A stretch of DNA of 59,704 nucleotides, taken from the NCBI RefSeq assembly GCF_020251205.1, contig NZ_JAIWYX010000020.1:1-59704 (forward strand), given 5' to 3'. Source of the DNA: Arthrobacter sp. M4. GTDB lineage: Bacteria > Actinomycetota > Actinomycetes > Actinomycetales > Micrococcaceae. Made by a program: the position numbers and the translations under genes. Numbering within the stretch: position 1 is the first letter of the stretch; each line of letters begins with the position of its first letter. A model generated the notes under the pieces. The model was given only the letters and a program-made list of their open reading frames with translations, ran no database searches and was not told the DNA's origin. Shown here one piece after another: positions 8,261 through 16,263 of the stretch.

Positions 8261-8661
8261 TGCGTTGGTGGATGGTGGTGGTGCACCCCAGTTCCCTCGG
8301 CGGTGCCCGCCAGCGTCGCAAGGTGTGCCCAGCCGCCGTCACTGAGTGCGTGGTACGCCACATGCACTTCCTTGGCGGGAACCAGCGCGGATTGGATGTC
8401 CTGCTGGCTCAAAGCTGCGGCCAGTTGCCCCGCCGCCCCAACAAAAGTTTCCGCGGTGGATGTCAGTTCCTCCGGCCATTGGGTTGCCGCGACCACTGTA
8501 CGGGCGTTGCGAAGAAGGGCAGGCCATTCCGGATTGATCGTCGGAGACGGTTTGGCGATGGACGTTGCGATGCCATGGAACCCTACGCCGTCGATGTGGG
8601 TGAGGGCGGCGATCAATCCCGCTGTCCGTGTGGCGTCGTCGCTGCTTTCCTGGTGCGTCAT
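8257..8661 (-). CDS. Hypothetical protein with His-rich C-terminus
   Basis: 134 residues, mostly predicted helical, not recognised as a named family. There is no signal peptide or membrane segment. The chain ends GTGVHHHHPPTH, a short His cluster that could bind metal. The ATG at 8661 has GAAGGA upstream. It is followed (upstream on the same strand) by a ferritin with a His/Gly tail and then a copper ATPase with a His-repeat N-terminus, so a role in metal handling is plausible but unproven. Confidence 0.65.
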   Translation of the reverse strand: MTHQESSDDATRTAGLIAALTHIDGVGFHGIATSIAKPSPTINPEWPALLRNARTVVAATQWPEELTSTAETFVGAAGQLAAALSQQDIQSALVPAKEVHVAYHALSDGGWAHLATLAGTAEGTGVHHHHPPTH

Positions 8662-8753
8662 GTCCTTCTCTCTTTACAGGGGACTCCACGGTGATTGTGC
8701 ACCACAACCGGTCCCGGCATTCCTTGGGCGTCGAGTCGGTAGTCGGCCGACTT

Positions 8754-9320
8754 TCAGAGTGAGCCTCCGGCAGCGTTCGGCGCGCCCGAGCCCCCGCCAC
8801 GATGACCACCCTGATGACCGCCATGGTGGTGTCCGCCGCCGCGATCGCCAGCGCCTTCCCGGGCAAGGAAGTTCTCTACATCAAAGAGGTTGTCCGCACG
8901 CCTGGCAATGTTGACCAGAGTGGTCATCTGAGCCACTTCTTCCACCTGTTCCTTGAGGAACCAGAGCATGAACTGCTCCCCGAGGGCGTCGTTTTCTTCC
9001 CGCGCAGCGGCAAAGAGTTCCTTGATGTTCTCGGTGACCTCCTTTTCCTGCGCAAGGGATAGCTCCAGCGCATCCACAACCTCGTTGAAGTCGTTGATGA
9101 CCGGTTCAATGCCCGGGATGTCTACCTTGAGCCCGCGATCCAGAATGTAGCGGACCATCATCATGGCGTGATTTCGCTCTTCCAAGGACTGGCGGTAAAA
9201 GTGTCTTGCCAGCTGGGGCAAGTCCCTACGGTCAAACCACACTGCAATGGCAATGTATTGCTGTGAAGCGGCGAATTCGTTTCCCACCTGACGGGCAAGT
9301 AATTCAGTGAACGCGGTCAT
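8754..9320 (-). CDS. Ferritin with His/Gly-rich C-terminal tail
   Basis: 188 residues. The core is a non-haem bacterial ferritin: NEFAASQQYIAIAVWF in helix A, the ferroxidase E-x-x-H in LEERNHAMMM, and EQFMLWFLKEQVEE in helix C. It oxidises Fe(II) and stores iron in a 24-mer shell. After about residue 155 the sequence leaves the family pattern and becomes Gly/His rich (GGGHHHGGHQGGH and on). ATG at 9320 follows AAGGAGA, a good ribosome site; an upstream in-frame start is rejected because it adds 21 unrelated residues. Confidence 0.92.
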   Translation of the reverse strand: MTAFTELLARQVGNEFAASQQYIAIAVWFDRRDLPQLARHFYRQSLEERNHAMMMVRYILDRGLKVDIPGIEPVINDFNEVVDALELSLAQEKEVTENIKELFAAAREENDALGEQFMLWFLKEQVEEVAQMTTLVNIARRADNLFDVENFLAREGAGDRGGGHHHGGHQGGHRGGGSGAPNAAGGSL

Positions 9321-9379
9321 TGCAGTCTCCTTGGGGTCGTGGGGTCTGGACACGAGAATCCTCCGGAGCCAGCCGCGGG

Positions 9380-11809
9380 TCAATACCTCACGTTGGACGG
9401 GTCAAGGTCCATTCGCCGCAGCAATTGTGCGTTGAGCGCCACCACTATTGTGGACAGCGACATCAGCACAGCACCGGCTGCAGGTGAGAGCATAATGCCC
9501 GCGAAAGCGAGGACGCCGGCGGCCAACGGGACTGCGATGACGTTATATCCGGTAGCCCACACGAGGTTCTCCCACATCTTCCGGTAGCTTGCCCTAGACA
9601 GCTCGACGACGGACACCACCGAGCGCGGATCGTTGCCGGCCAGCACCACGCCAGCTGATTCGATGGCGACGTCGGTCCCGGCGCCGATTGCGATGCCCAC
9701 GTCGGCCCGGGCCAGCGCCGGGGCGTCGTTCACACCATCGCCGACCATGGCAACCTTGAATCCCCGGCGCTGCAGTTCGCCAACTTTCTGGTCCTTGTCC
9801 TGTGGAAGAACCTGGGCGAATACTTCGTCGATGCCAAGGTCCGCGGCCACCGCGTCGGCCACCTGCTGGGCATCGCCGGTGATCATCGCCACCCGAACGC
9901 CCCGCCCCTGCAGCGCTTTCACGGCGGCTCTGGATTCCTCCCGGATGGCGTCTTCAAGCGCCAGGGCCCCAATCACCCGGCCGTTCCGGATGACGTGAAG
10001 CACGGACGCACCTCGGGTCGTCCAGCCATCCACCGCCTCCCCAAGCTCGTCCGGGGATTCCAGGCCCAGCTCCGAGAGGAGGGCAGGACCGCCCACCTGG
10101 ACCAATCCGCCGTCGACCTTTGCCTCCACCCCGCGGCCGGAACTGGCCCTGAACCCTTCGGCATTCGGTACCTGGACCCCCTTTCCTTCGGCTGCGCGGA
10201 CTACGGCACGGGCAACCGGGTGCTCGCTGTCCGATTCGGCGGCAGCGGCCGTGGCCAGCAGCTCTTCCTCGCCGATCCCGGAAACGGAAGCGACGGCGAC
10301 CACGTCGGGAGTACCCTTGGTGAGCGTTCCCGTCTTGTCGAACAAAACGGCGTTCACCGTTCGCATGCGTTCCAGCGCCAGCCGATCCTTGACCAGGACG
10401 CCGCCGCGGGCAGCCCGTTCTGTCGAGATCGCGATCACCAACGGGATGGCCAGGCCCAGCGCGTGGGGGCAGGCAATCACCAGGACGGTAACCGTGCTAG
10501 TGACGGCGTCGGGGAGGCTGCCGAGGAGGGTCCACGCGATGAATGTGAGGATGCCGGCGGCCGTGGCGAAGTAGAACAGGAAGGCGGCAGCACGGTCGGC
10601 GAGCGCCTGCGCCCGGCTTGATGATGCCTGGGCGTCCGCAACCATCCGCTGGATGCCTGCCAGGGCTGTCCCTTCACCGACGGCCTCGATGCGCACACGA
10701 ATGCTGGTATCCGTCGCCACAGTGCCAGCGACCACGGACTGTCCTGGACCTCGACTGACTGGCTTGGACTCTCCCGTGATCATGGATTCGTCCATTTCGG
10801 CGGAGCCTGTCTCAATCCGACCGTCCGCGGGCATACGACCCCCGGCCCGGACCAGGACCAGATCGCCTTCGGCAAGGTCAGTGACAGGCACCGTCTCTGT
10901 TCCCGAGGCGATGATGCGTTCGGCTTCGTCGGGCAGCAACGCGGCGAGGGCCGCCAGTGCCCCCTGTGAGGCGCCGAGCGCGCGCATCTCCAGCCAGTGG
11001 CCCAACAGCATGATGGTCACCAGGAGAGCCAGTTCCCACCAGAAGTCCAGGTCAAAGCCGCCAATCCGCAGGCTGGTGGCCCATGACGCCACGAAGGCCA
11101 CAGAAATGGCCATGGCGATGAGCAGCATCATGCCCGGTTGCCGTTCGCGGAGCTCCCGCAAGCCGCCCTTCAGGAAGGGCGAGCCGCCGTAGACAAACAC
11201 CACTGTGCCCAAAAGTGGCGGGATCCATTGGCTACCGGGAAACTCGGGCGGCATGGCACCAAATAGGTGCCAAAACATCGGGCTGAAATATACGACGACG
11301 GCGGACAGCGCCAGCGTCAGCCAGAACCTGTCGCGAAACATCGCCACACTGTGACCGGCGTGTTCCCCGGCGGTGTGAGTAGCGTGGGGGTCGCCCTGGT
11401 GAAGGTGGGCGGATAGGTCCGGCGGCGTGTGCGTGTCGTTCCCGGCGTGGGCGCCATGCCCGGCGTGGGCGTCGTTGGTGTCGTGGGGCTCGTGCCCGGC
11501 GCGGGCATCGTGCCCGTCGTGGGCCTTGTGGCCCGTGTGCTCGTGGTTGTGCTCCGTGGCCACGCTCTGGTGGGTCTCGTGCCCGGCGCGGGCATCGCGC
11601 ACGGCGTGGGCCTTGTGGCCCGGGTGCTCGTGGTTGTGCTCCGTGGCCACGCTCTGGTGGGGCTCGTGGCCGGCATGGGCATCGTGCCCATCGTGGGCCT
11701 CGTTGGTGTCGTGGGCGCCGTGCCCGTCGTGGGCATCATGGCCCGCGTGGTCGTGGTCATGGTTCGTGGCCACGTTGTGGTGGTGCTCGCCGTTGCTGTG
11801 TTCCTCCAT
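9380..11809 (-). CDS. copB: Copper-translocating P-type ATPase, CopB (P1B-3) type
   Basis: 809 residues. A His/Asp-rich cytoplasmic N-terminus of about 145 residues replaces the usual CXXC metal domain. The ATPase core has TGES, the phosphorylation site DKTGTLTKG, MVGDGVNDAPALA, and the transmembrane metal motif CPH in VIACPHALGLA, which marks the CopB class exporting Cu+/Cu2+ or Ag+. The start at 11809 is preferred (AGGAAGG about 13 bases upstream); an in-frame ATG at 11833 lacks a site. The promoter region carries a CsoR-type palindrome at 11912-11928. Confidence 0.88.
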   Translation of the reverse strand: MEEHSNGEHHHNVATNHDHDHAGHDAHDGHGAHDTNEAHDGHDAHAGHEPHQSVATEHNHEHPGHKAHAVRDARAGHETHQSVATEHNHEHTGHKAHDGHDARAGHEPHDTNDAHAGHGAHAGNDTHTPPDLSAHLHQGDPHATHTAGEHAGHSVAMFRDRFWLTLALSAVVVYFSPMFWHLFGAMPPEFPGSQWIPPLLGTVVFVYGGSPFLKGGLRELRERQPGMMLLIAMAISVAFVASWATSLRIGGFDLDFWWELALLVTIMLLGHWLEMRALGASQGALAALAALLPDEAERIIASGTETVPVTDLAEGDLVLVRAGGRMPADGRIETGSAEMDESMITGESKPVSRGPGQSVVAGTVATDTSIRVRIEAVGEGTALAGIQRMVADAQASSSRAQALADRAAAFLFYFATAAGILTFIAWTLLGSLPDAVTSTVTVLVIACPHALGLAIPLVIAISTERAARGGVLVKDRLALERMRTVNAVLFDKTGTLTKGTPDVVAVASVSGIGEEELLATAAAAESDSEHPVARAVVRAAEGKGVQVPNAEGFRASSGRGVEAKVDGGLVQVGGPALLSELGLESPDELGEAVDGWTTRGASVLHVIRNGRVIGALALEDAIREESRAAVKALQGRGVRVAMITGDAQQVADAVAADLGIDEVFAQVLPQDKDQKVGELQRRGFKVAMVGDGVNDAPALARADVGIAIGAGTDVAIESAGVVLAGNDPRSVVSVVELSRASYRKMWENLVWATGYNVIAVPLAAGVLAFAGIMLSPAAGAVLMSLSTIVVALNAQLLRRMDLDPSNVRY
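11519..11692. repeat. 87-bp coding tandem repeat, two copies (29-residue His repeat)
   Basis: Copies at about 11519-11605 and 11606-11692 encode, on the minus strand, two 29-residue units beginning QSVATEHNHEH and ending GHE-T/P-H inside the copper ATPase N-terminus. Shorter AHDGHDAH-type units flank them. The unit is a multiple of three, so copy number can change without breaking the frame. Confidence 0.8.
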
Positions 11810-11911
11810 GGTCAGCGCCGTCCTTCCTGGCATTGGATGGTTTCGGGCTGTGGTCGATCGGCAGTTGCAGATTTCCCCGGACCGCGTCCATCGCTAACAG
11901 CAATGTCGAAT

Positions 11912-11928
11912 ATACCCCCGGGGGGTAT
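11912..11928. promoter_or_regulatory. CsoR-type copper operator
   Basis: ATACCCCCGGGGGGTAT is a perfect 8-bp inverted repeat around one central G, about 100 bases before the copper ATPase start. It matches the known CsoR operator style (TACCCC...GGGGTA). No csoR gene lies in the window, so the repressor must act in trans. Confidence 0.75.
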
Positions 11929-12023
11929 GTTTCACAAGCCCTCGGGAAGACCACATCGCAGCAACTATCCTGGCGGCGGCGCAACGCTGGGGCTCGGCAA
12001 TTACGCGGGCGTTCGCGGTTGGG

Positions 12024-12139
12024 GCACTTGGCGGAAATCCTGGTCGGTCATTTGCCAAAAACGGCCGGATAACCGACGCCACGACGTAGCGAATTGCCGC
12101 AAGTGGCCGCTCTGAGCCGCGGAAAGCGACCACTTATGG
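12024..12139. repeat. Nested imperfect inverted repeats in an intergenic gap
   Basis: Four related boxes built around CACTT-(2-3)-GGCAAA occur here: CACTTGGCGGAAAT near 12025, ATTTGCCAAAAAC near 12050, ATTGCCGCAAGTGG near 12093 and CACTTATGGCAAAAC near 12131. The last two form a stem with 14 of 17 positions paired. It lies just past the amidohydrolase stop and could be a REP-like element or an unusual terminator. No gene is seen between 11929 and 12158. Confidence 0.45.
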
Positions 12140-12158
12140 CAAAACGCCGCGCCGGCCC

Positions 12159-13388
12159 CTACTGCGTCGGAACCACCTTCCCGCCCTGAATCAGGTAGTC
12201 AAGATGCTCGCTGATGTCCGCAAGCACAGAAATGTCGGCCACTGGATCCGCGTCCAGCACCAGCAGGTCTGCGTCGGCTCCAGGTGCAACGACGCCTATC
12301 TCGCCTTCGCGCCCAAGCAGCTGGGCCGCCGTCGTCGTGGCCGAGCGGATGGCGTCGATGGCCGGCTGAACCTTACCGAGGAGTCGGAATTGCTCGTTCT
12401 GGTGCCGATGCATACCACCCAGCAAGTCCGTACCAAAGGCCATCTTCACGCCAGCCTCATGCGCCCGGGCGATAGCCTCCAGTCCCGTGGTCAGGACGGT
12501 ATCGACTTTGTTCCACATTTCCTGGGAGAGGCCGAATTCCTTGCCCTCCTCTTTTAGTGCCCAATACGTCACCAGTGTGGGGACCAGGAAGGCGTCCTTT
12601 TCGAGGAACAAGCGCAGGCTCTCGTCGTCCAGGAGGTTGCCATGCTCGATTGATCGGACGCCCGCCTCGAGTGCCCTATTAATAGCGCGCGCTGTGTAGG
12701 CGTGAGCCGCAACGTACCGGTTCGCGGCTTCTGCCTCTTCCACTGCGGCACGCATTTCCTCCATTGAGTACTGAGTGGAATCGATGCGGTCCGTGGGTGA
12801 TGACACACCTCCGGAAGCCATGATCTTGATGTGGTGGGCGCCCTTGCGCAACTCGTCGCGGACTGCGGCGCGGACTGCGTCCACGCCGTCAGCCACGCGG
12901 CCAATCCCGCAGCAGCCCCGGCCATTGGGATCGTGGTTCTCGCCGGGAAGTCGCATGTCGCCGTGACCGCCCGTCTGACTGAGTGCCTTGCCGCAGAAAT
13001 GCAGCTTGGGGCCCTCCAGCAGTCCTTCTTCCTGCGCCAGCGCCAAACCGAAATCGGCTCCCGACAGGTCACGCACCGTGGTGAAGCCCCGTCGGAGCAT
13101 GCCGCCCATGATCCTGGCCGTCTGGGCATAAACATACGACGCCGGCGTCCACGTCAGGGAACGGAAGTCTGCGCTCGACGCGACAACATGGACATGGGCG
13201 TCAATAAGGCCCGGGATCACAAACTTGCCCGTGCCGTCGATGACCGTTGCGTCCTGCGGGGCGCCAGCGCCAGGTGCGACATCGCGGATCTTGCCGTCAA
13301 CGTTTACGACGTCGGCAGTCAAATAGGTGCCTGCGTGCACGTCCAGGATGCTGGCGTTGCGGATAACGATGGGGGTGGTGCCGCTCAT
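12159..13388 (-). CDS. Amidohydrolase family protein (imidazolonepropionase / Xaa-Pro dipeptidase-like)
   Basis: 409 residues, cytoplasmic. The metal-dependent TIM-barrel pattern is complete: HVHV after PGLID (about 62-65), the lysine in IKIMASGG, histidines in AHAYT and SIEHGNLL, and the aspartate in FGTDLLGG. Relatives hydrolyse imidazolones, aryl carbamates or dipeptides of the form Xaa-Pro; the substrate is not determined by sequence. The start overlaps the GAF gene stop by ATGA. It is the last gene of an operon with a transporter, consistent with hydrolysis of an imported compound. Confidence 0.87.
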   Translation of the reverse strand: MSGTTPIVIRNASILDVHAGTYLTADVVNVDGKIRDVAPGAGAPQDATVIDGTGKFVIPGLIDAHVHVVASSADFRSLTWTPASYVYAQTARIMGGMLRRGFTTVRDLSGADFGLALAQEEGLLEGPKLHFCGKALSQTGGHGDMRLPGENHDPNGRGCCGIGRVADGVDAVRAAVRDELRKGAHHIKIMASGGVSSPTDRIDSTQYSMEEMRAAVEEAEAANRYVAAHAYTARAINRALEAGVRSIEHGNLLDDESLRLFLEKDAFLVPTLVTYWALKEEGKEFGLSQEMWNKVDTVLTTGLEAIARAHEAGVKMAFGTDLLGGMHRHQNEQFRLLGKVQPAIDAIRSATTTAAQLLGREGEIGVVAPGADADLLVLDADPVADISVLADISEHLDYLIQGGKVVPTQ

Positions 13389-13891
13389 GGCTGAAGGGCG
13401 TCCTTCCGTGCTGCTTCTTTGATTTCTTGGTGATTGGTTTCTTCTGGCTCAGCGAAGGCTGCGGCGAGTTCCGCCGCGCTGGCGGCGACCGTCGTCGTCG
13501 CTGTTTCGACGCTCCGCTGCGTGTAGCGGCCCTCAGCGTCCAGCAGCGCGAGGACGCCTACGACGTCGCCGTCCCTAAGGACCGGAATGTTGATGACACC
13601 ACCACAGCCGAGCGACTGGATGAGTTCGACGTCGGTAAACACCTCCTTGAGGCCACTCAAGTCGGCCGCCAGGAAGGGCTTCTTGTCAGCGATGACAGTG
13701 CCCAGCCAGCCCGGGGAGACCTCCACCGTTTTCTCTGCGCCCAGCGGGTACGCATCAGGGTGGCTGGTGAAGACCCTGCGAAGGGCCGACCTTTCCGGGA
13801 TCCATTGGAGGGCGGTGAAAAGAACCACTCCGGGATCCTGGCTAAGAGAGTCGAAGACGCGTTGGAAAACGCTGGCTTCTGTCGTTGTCAT
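13385..13891 (-). CDS. Stand-alone GAF domain protein
   Basis: 168 residues. One GAF domain covers about residues 10-140, with the typical core SLGCGGVINIPVLRDGDVVGVLALLDAEGRY. There is only one cysteine, so it is not a free-methionine-sulfoxide reductase, and no output domain (kinase, HTH, cyclase) is attached. ATGA overlaps join it to both the transporter upstream and the amidohydrolase downstream, so it is made together with them. It may bind the transported compound or act as a small enzyme or chaperone; the role is unknown. Confidence 0.82.
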   Translation of the reverse strand: MTTTEASVFQRVFDSLSQDPGVVLFTALQWIPERSALRRVFTSHPDAYPLGAEKTVEVSPGWLGTVIADKKPFLAADLSGLKEVFTDVELIQSLGCGGVINIPVLRDGDVVGVLALLDAEGRYTQRSVETATTTVAASAAELAAAFAEPEETNHQEIKEAARKDALQP

Positions 13892-15282
13892 TTGCTGCTC
13901 GATTCAACCGGGGTGGCTTCATGCTCAGCACGGGCGTTGATGTCTTCCAGCGACTTGCCCGCCGTGGAGGCACCGAAGATGACAACACCCAATACCCCTA
14001 GGGTGAGAACGACGGTGGTCATAGTGAAGACGCCGCCAAAGCCAAGTGCCACGGAGAAGACGCCGATGATGGACGGCGCCAGGATGCTGCCGATTCGGCC
14101 AACCGCGCTCGCCAAGCCGACGCCCGTGGCCCGCATCCACGTGGGGAACAATTCCGGTGTGTAGGCGTAGACGCCGGCGTAGGTGCCGTTAAGGAAGAAG
14201 GAAAGCGTTGCAGCGGCCAGCAGGATCATGCCGGGATCGTTGGATTGGCTGAGCCAGAAGGCGCTGACCGCGGAGCCCGCCAGGTAAAGGGCGATGGTGT
14301 TCTTGCGATCGATGCGGTCACACAGCCACGCGGCGGAGAAGTACCCCGGGATTTGTGCGAGGTAGATGATGATCGAGAACTCGAAGCTCTTGGTCACCGT
14401 GATACCCCGACCGACCAGAAGAGTGGGAATCCAGGAGAAGAAGCCGTAGTAAGAGAACGTGATCACAAACCAGATCAGCCAAATCACAGCAGTACGGCGC
14501 CGCATGGCGCGGGACCACATGAACTTCAGTGCGTTCCACACTGTGATCTTCTGTTGGTGCTGGGTGATGTCTTCTGCCGCCGGATCCAGCGGCGTCAGCG
14601 GCTTGTTGGTGGCCGTGACCACACTGTCCTCGAAGCGCGCCACCACCCGTTCCGCATCCGCGGTGCGGCCCTGGCTGATCAAGTAGCGGGGCGACTCAGG
14701 AAGGCTGCGACGCCACCACAGGAGGAGCAGGATGGGAACGGCGGTGATGACCTGGGCCCAGCGCCAGCCATCTGCTCCCGCAGGAACCACGAAGCGGCCG
14801 ATCAGCGCGGCGCCCACAAATCCGAAGGAGAAGAAGCCCGCCAGTGTGCCAATGAACCAGCCCCGGCGCTTAGGCGGGATGAACTCGGACAGGAATGGCG
14901 CAATGATGACGCTCTCTGCGCCGGCACCCAATCCTGCAAAGATCCGTGCAACGAGGAAGACTTCAAAGTTGGGCGCCAGGGCGGCCACTACGGACATCAC
15001 CGCATAGAACGCCAAGGCCCACATCATGACTTGCTTGCGGCCAAAGCGGTCGCCGAGCCAGCCTGCCAGGATCGCGCCGAAGAAGAATCCAAGCGGCGCT
15101 GCTGATCCTACAAGGCCCAAGCTGGCGTTGCTGAGGCCCCAAAGTTCCTGGATGCGCGGCAGCAGGAACGCCACCACCGCACCGTCCATGCCGTCGAAGG
15201 AGTAGCCTAGGCCACCGATTAGCAGAAGCTTGTAGTGTGGTCGACTGAGTGGCAACCGGTCCAGTCGTGCGGTAAGGGACAT
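13888..15282 (-). CDS. MFS transporter, sugar-porter-like
   Basis: 464 residues with twelve predicted membrane segments. MFS loop motifs are clear: GDRFGRK after helix 2, PESPRYLISQGRTADAE before the central loop as in the sugar porter group, and CDRIDRKN after helix 8. The ATG at 15282 has AGGA upstream; the open frame extends 110 codons further but into non-homologous sequence. It heads the operon with the GAF protein and amidohydrolase and faces the RpiR gene across 102 bases, so it is probably the importer for the amidohydrolase substrate. Confidence 0.85.
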   Translation of the reverse strand: MSLTARLDRLPLSRPHYKLLLIGGLGYSFDGMDGAVVAFLLPRIQELWGLSNASLGLVGSAAPLGFFFGAILAGWLGDRFGRKQVMMWALAFYAVMSVVAALAPNFEVFLVARIFAGLGAGAESVIIAPFLSEFIPPKRRGWFIGTLAGFFSFGFVGAALIGRFVVPAGADGWRWAQVITAVPILLLLWWRRSLPESPRYLISQGRTADAERVVARFEDSVVTATNKPLTPLDPAAEDITQHQQKITVWNALKFMWSRAMRRRTAVIWLIWFVITFSYYGFFSWIPTLLVGRGITVTKSFEFSIIIYLAQIPGYFSAAWLCDRIDRKNTIALYLAGSAVSAFWLSQSNDPGMILLAAATLSFFLNGTYAGVYAYTPELFPTWMRATGVGLASAVGRIGSILAPSIIGVFSVALGFGGVFTMTTVVLTLGVLGVVIFGASTAGKSLEDINARAEHEATPVESSSK

Positions 15283-15326
15283 GTGATTCCTGCCAGTTTG
15301 GGCGAAGTTGTACATTTTTAGAAATA

Positions 15327-15342
15327 TGCACAAGTCTGTGCA
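15327..15342. promoter_or_regulatory. TGCACA-N4-TGTGCA palindrome, candidate RpiR operator
   Basis: A perfect 6-bp inverted repeat with a 4-base spacer lies midway between the divergent starts at 15282 and 15385, flanked by A/T-rich sequence suited to promoters on both strands. Position makes the adjacent RpiR regulator the likely ligand. Confidence 0.5.
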
Positions 15343-15384
15343 GATGTATCGAAGGTACGTCCCGAGTGTGAGGTAGGTCAATAG

Positions 15385-16263
15385 ATGAAACACGAAGTTA
15401 ACGCTTCGACGTTGACCGAGTGGCTGGACAGCCGTGTGCAGGGCCGCAAGTTGGCGGCACGGCAGTTGCAGGTCATCGGCATCCTCCGCTCGCAGCCCCG
15501 GCTGGCGTCGTACGGATCGGTGAGCGACATCGCCGTCGCGGCTTCGTCGAACGCCTCCACCGTGACCAGAACCGCGCAAACGCTGGGATTCAAGGGGTGG
15601 GCGGACTTCCAATTTGAGCTGCGCTCACGATTTCTGGCCTCGCTCAGTGCTGTTGAAGTAGCTGCCGAGCACAATGGCCATATCAGCAGCCCGGCCCAGG
15701 CCGCGGTCACCACCGACCGGACCAACCTGGCACACCTGGAACGCACACTGGATCCAGAAACTGTGCACGCCATCGCAAAGGCCATTGCTGCGGCGCGGCA
15801 AACGTACATCATCGCCGCCGGAAGTTACGCGATCCCGGGCAAGGCGCTGGAGCACAACGCGATCATCGCCGGTTACAACGTGCGGCTGCTCGACGCAGAC
15901 GTGGCAGCACTAACTAATGCCGTGGCCCGGCTGACCTCCGAGGATTTGGTGATCGCAATCAGCCTATGGCGGGTGTATGACAGCACCGTTCGCGCGGTGG
16001 AATTCGCCCATAGCCTGGGCACCCCCATCGCAGCCATCACGGACAGCGCCGACTCCCCCGTATCCACCCATGCGGCACATCACATAGTGGTTCCCTCCGA
16101 AGGTGCCGGCTTCTTCCCATCGCTGACCGGTGCCGTGGCAGTGGTACAGGCGATTACCGTGGAACTTGCAACGCTGGACCGCGAACGGTCCAACCGGAGC
16201 ATCGCTGCATCCGAACGCGCTTGGGATCAACTACGGATCATGCACCCGCGGTCGAGTTCGTAG
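15385..16263 (+). CDS. MurR/RpiR family transcriptional regulator
   Basis: 292 residues. An N-terminal HTH (SVSDIAVAASSNASTVTRTAQTLGF, about 47-72) is followed by a SIS domain (IIAAGSYAIPGKALEHN through LVIAISLW, about 150-230). RpiR proteins sense phosphorylated sugars or related ligands through SIS. ATG at 15385 has GAGGTAGG upstream. Divergent from the MFS-GAF-amidohydrolase operon, which it probably controls. Its 3' end overlaps the convergent dehydrogenase gene by 26 bases. Confidence 0.87.
   Translation: MKHEVNASTLTEWLDSRVQGRKLAARQLQVIGILRSQPRLASYGSVSDIAVAASSNASTVTRTAQTLGFKGWADFQFELRSRFLASLSAVEVAAEHNGHISSPAQAAVTTDRTNLAHLERTLDPETVHAIAKAIAAARQTYIIAAGSYAIPGKALEHNAIIAGYNVRLLDADVAALTNAVARLTSEDLVIAISLWRVYDSTVRAVEFAHSLGTPIAAITDSADSPVSTHAAHHIVVPSEGAGFFPSLTGAVAVVQAITVELATLDRERSNRSIAASERAWDQLRIMHPRSSS

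Noticed and set aside
11429..12115. A long plus-strand frame rich in Val, Gly and Ala opposite the copper ATPase N-terminus
   Set aside because: It is the reverse complement of the His/Asp/Gly repeat of copB; low complexity, no ribosome site and no plausible fold.
13385..13891. Free-methionine-R-sulfoxide reductase for the GAF protein
   Set aside because: That enzyme needs several conserved cysteines; only one is present.
14245..15105. Plus-strand frame of 286 codons opposite the MFS transporter
   Set aside because: Charged, repetitive composition typical of antisense translation of a membrane protein; the minus strand has full MFS motifs.
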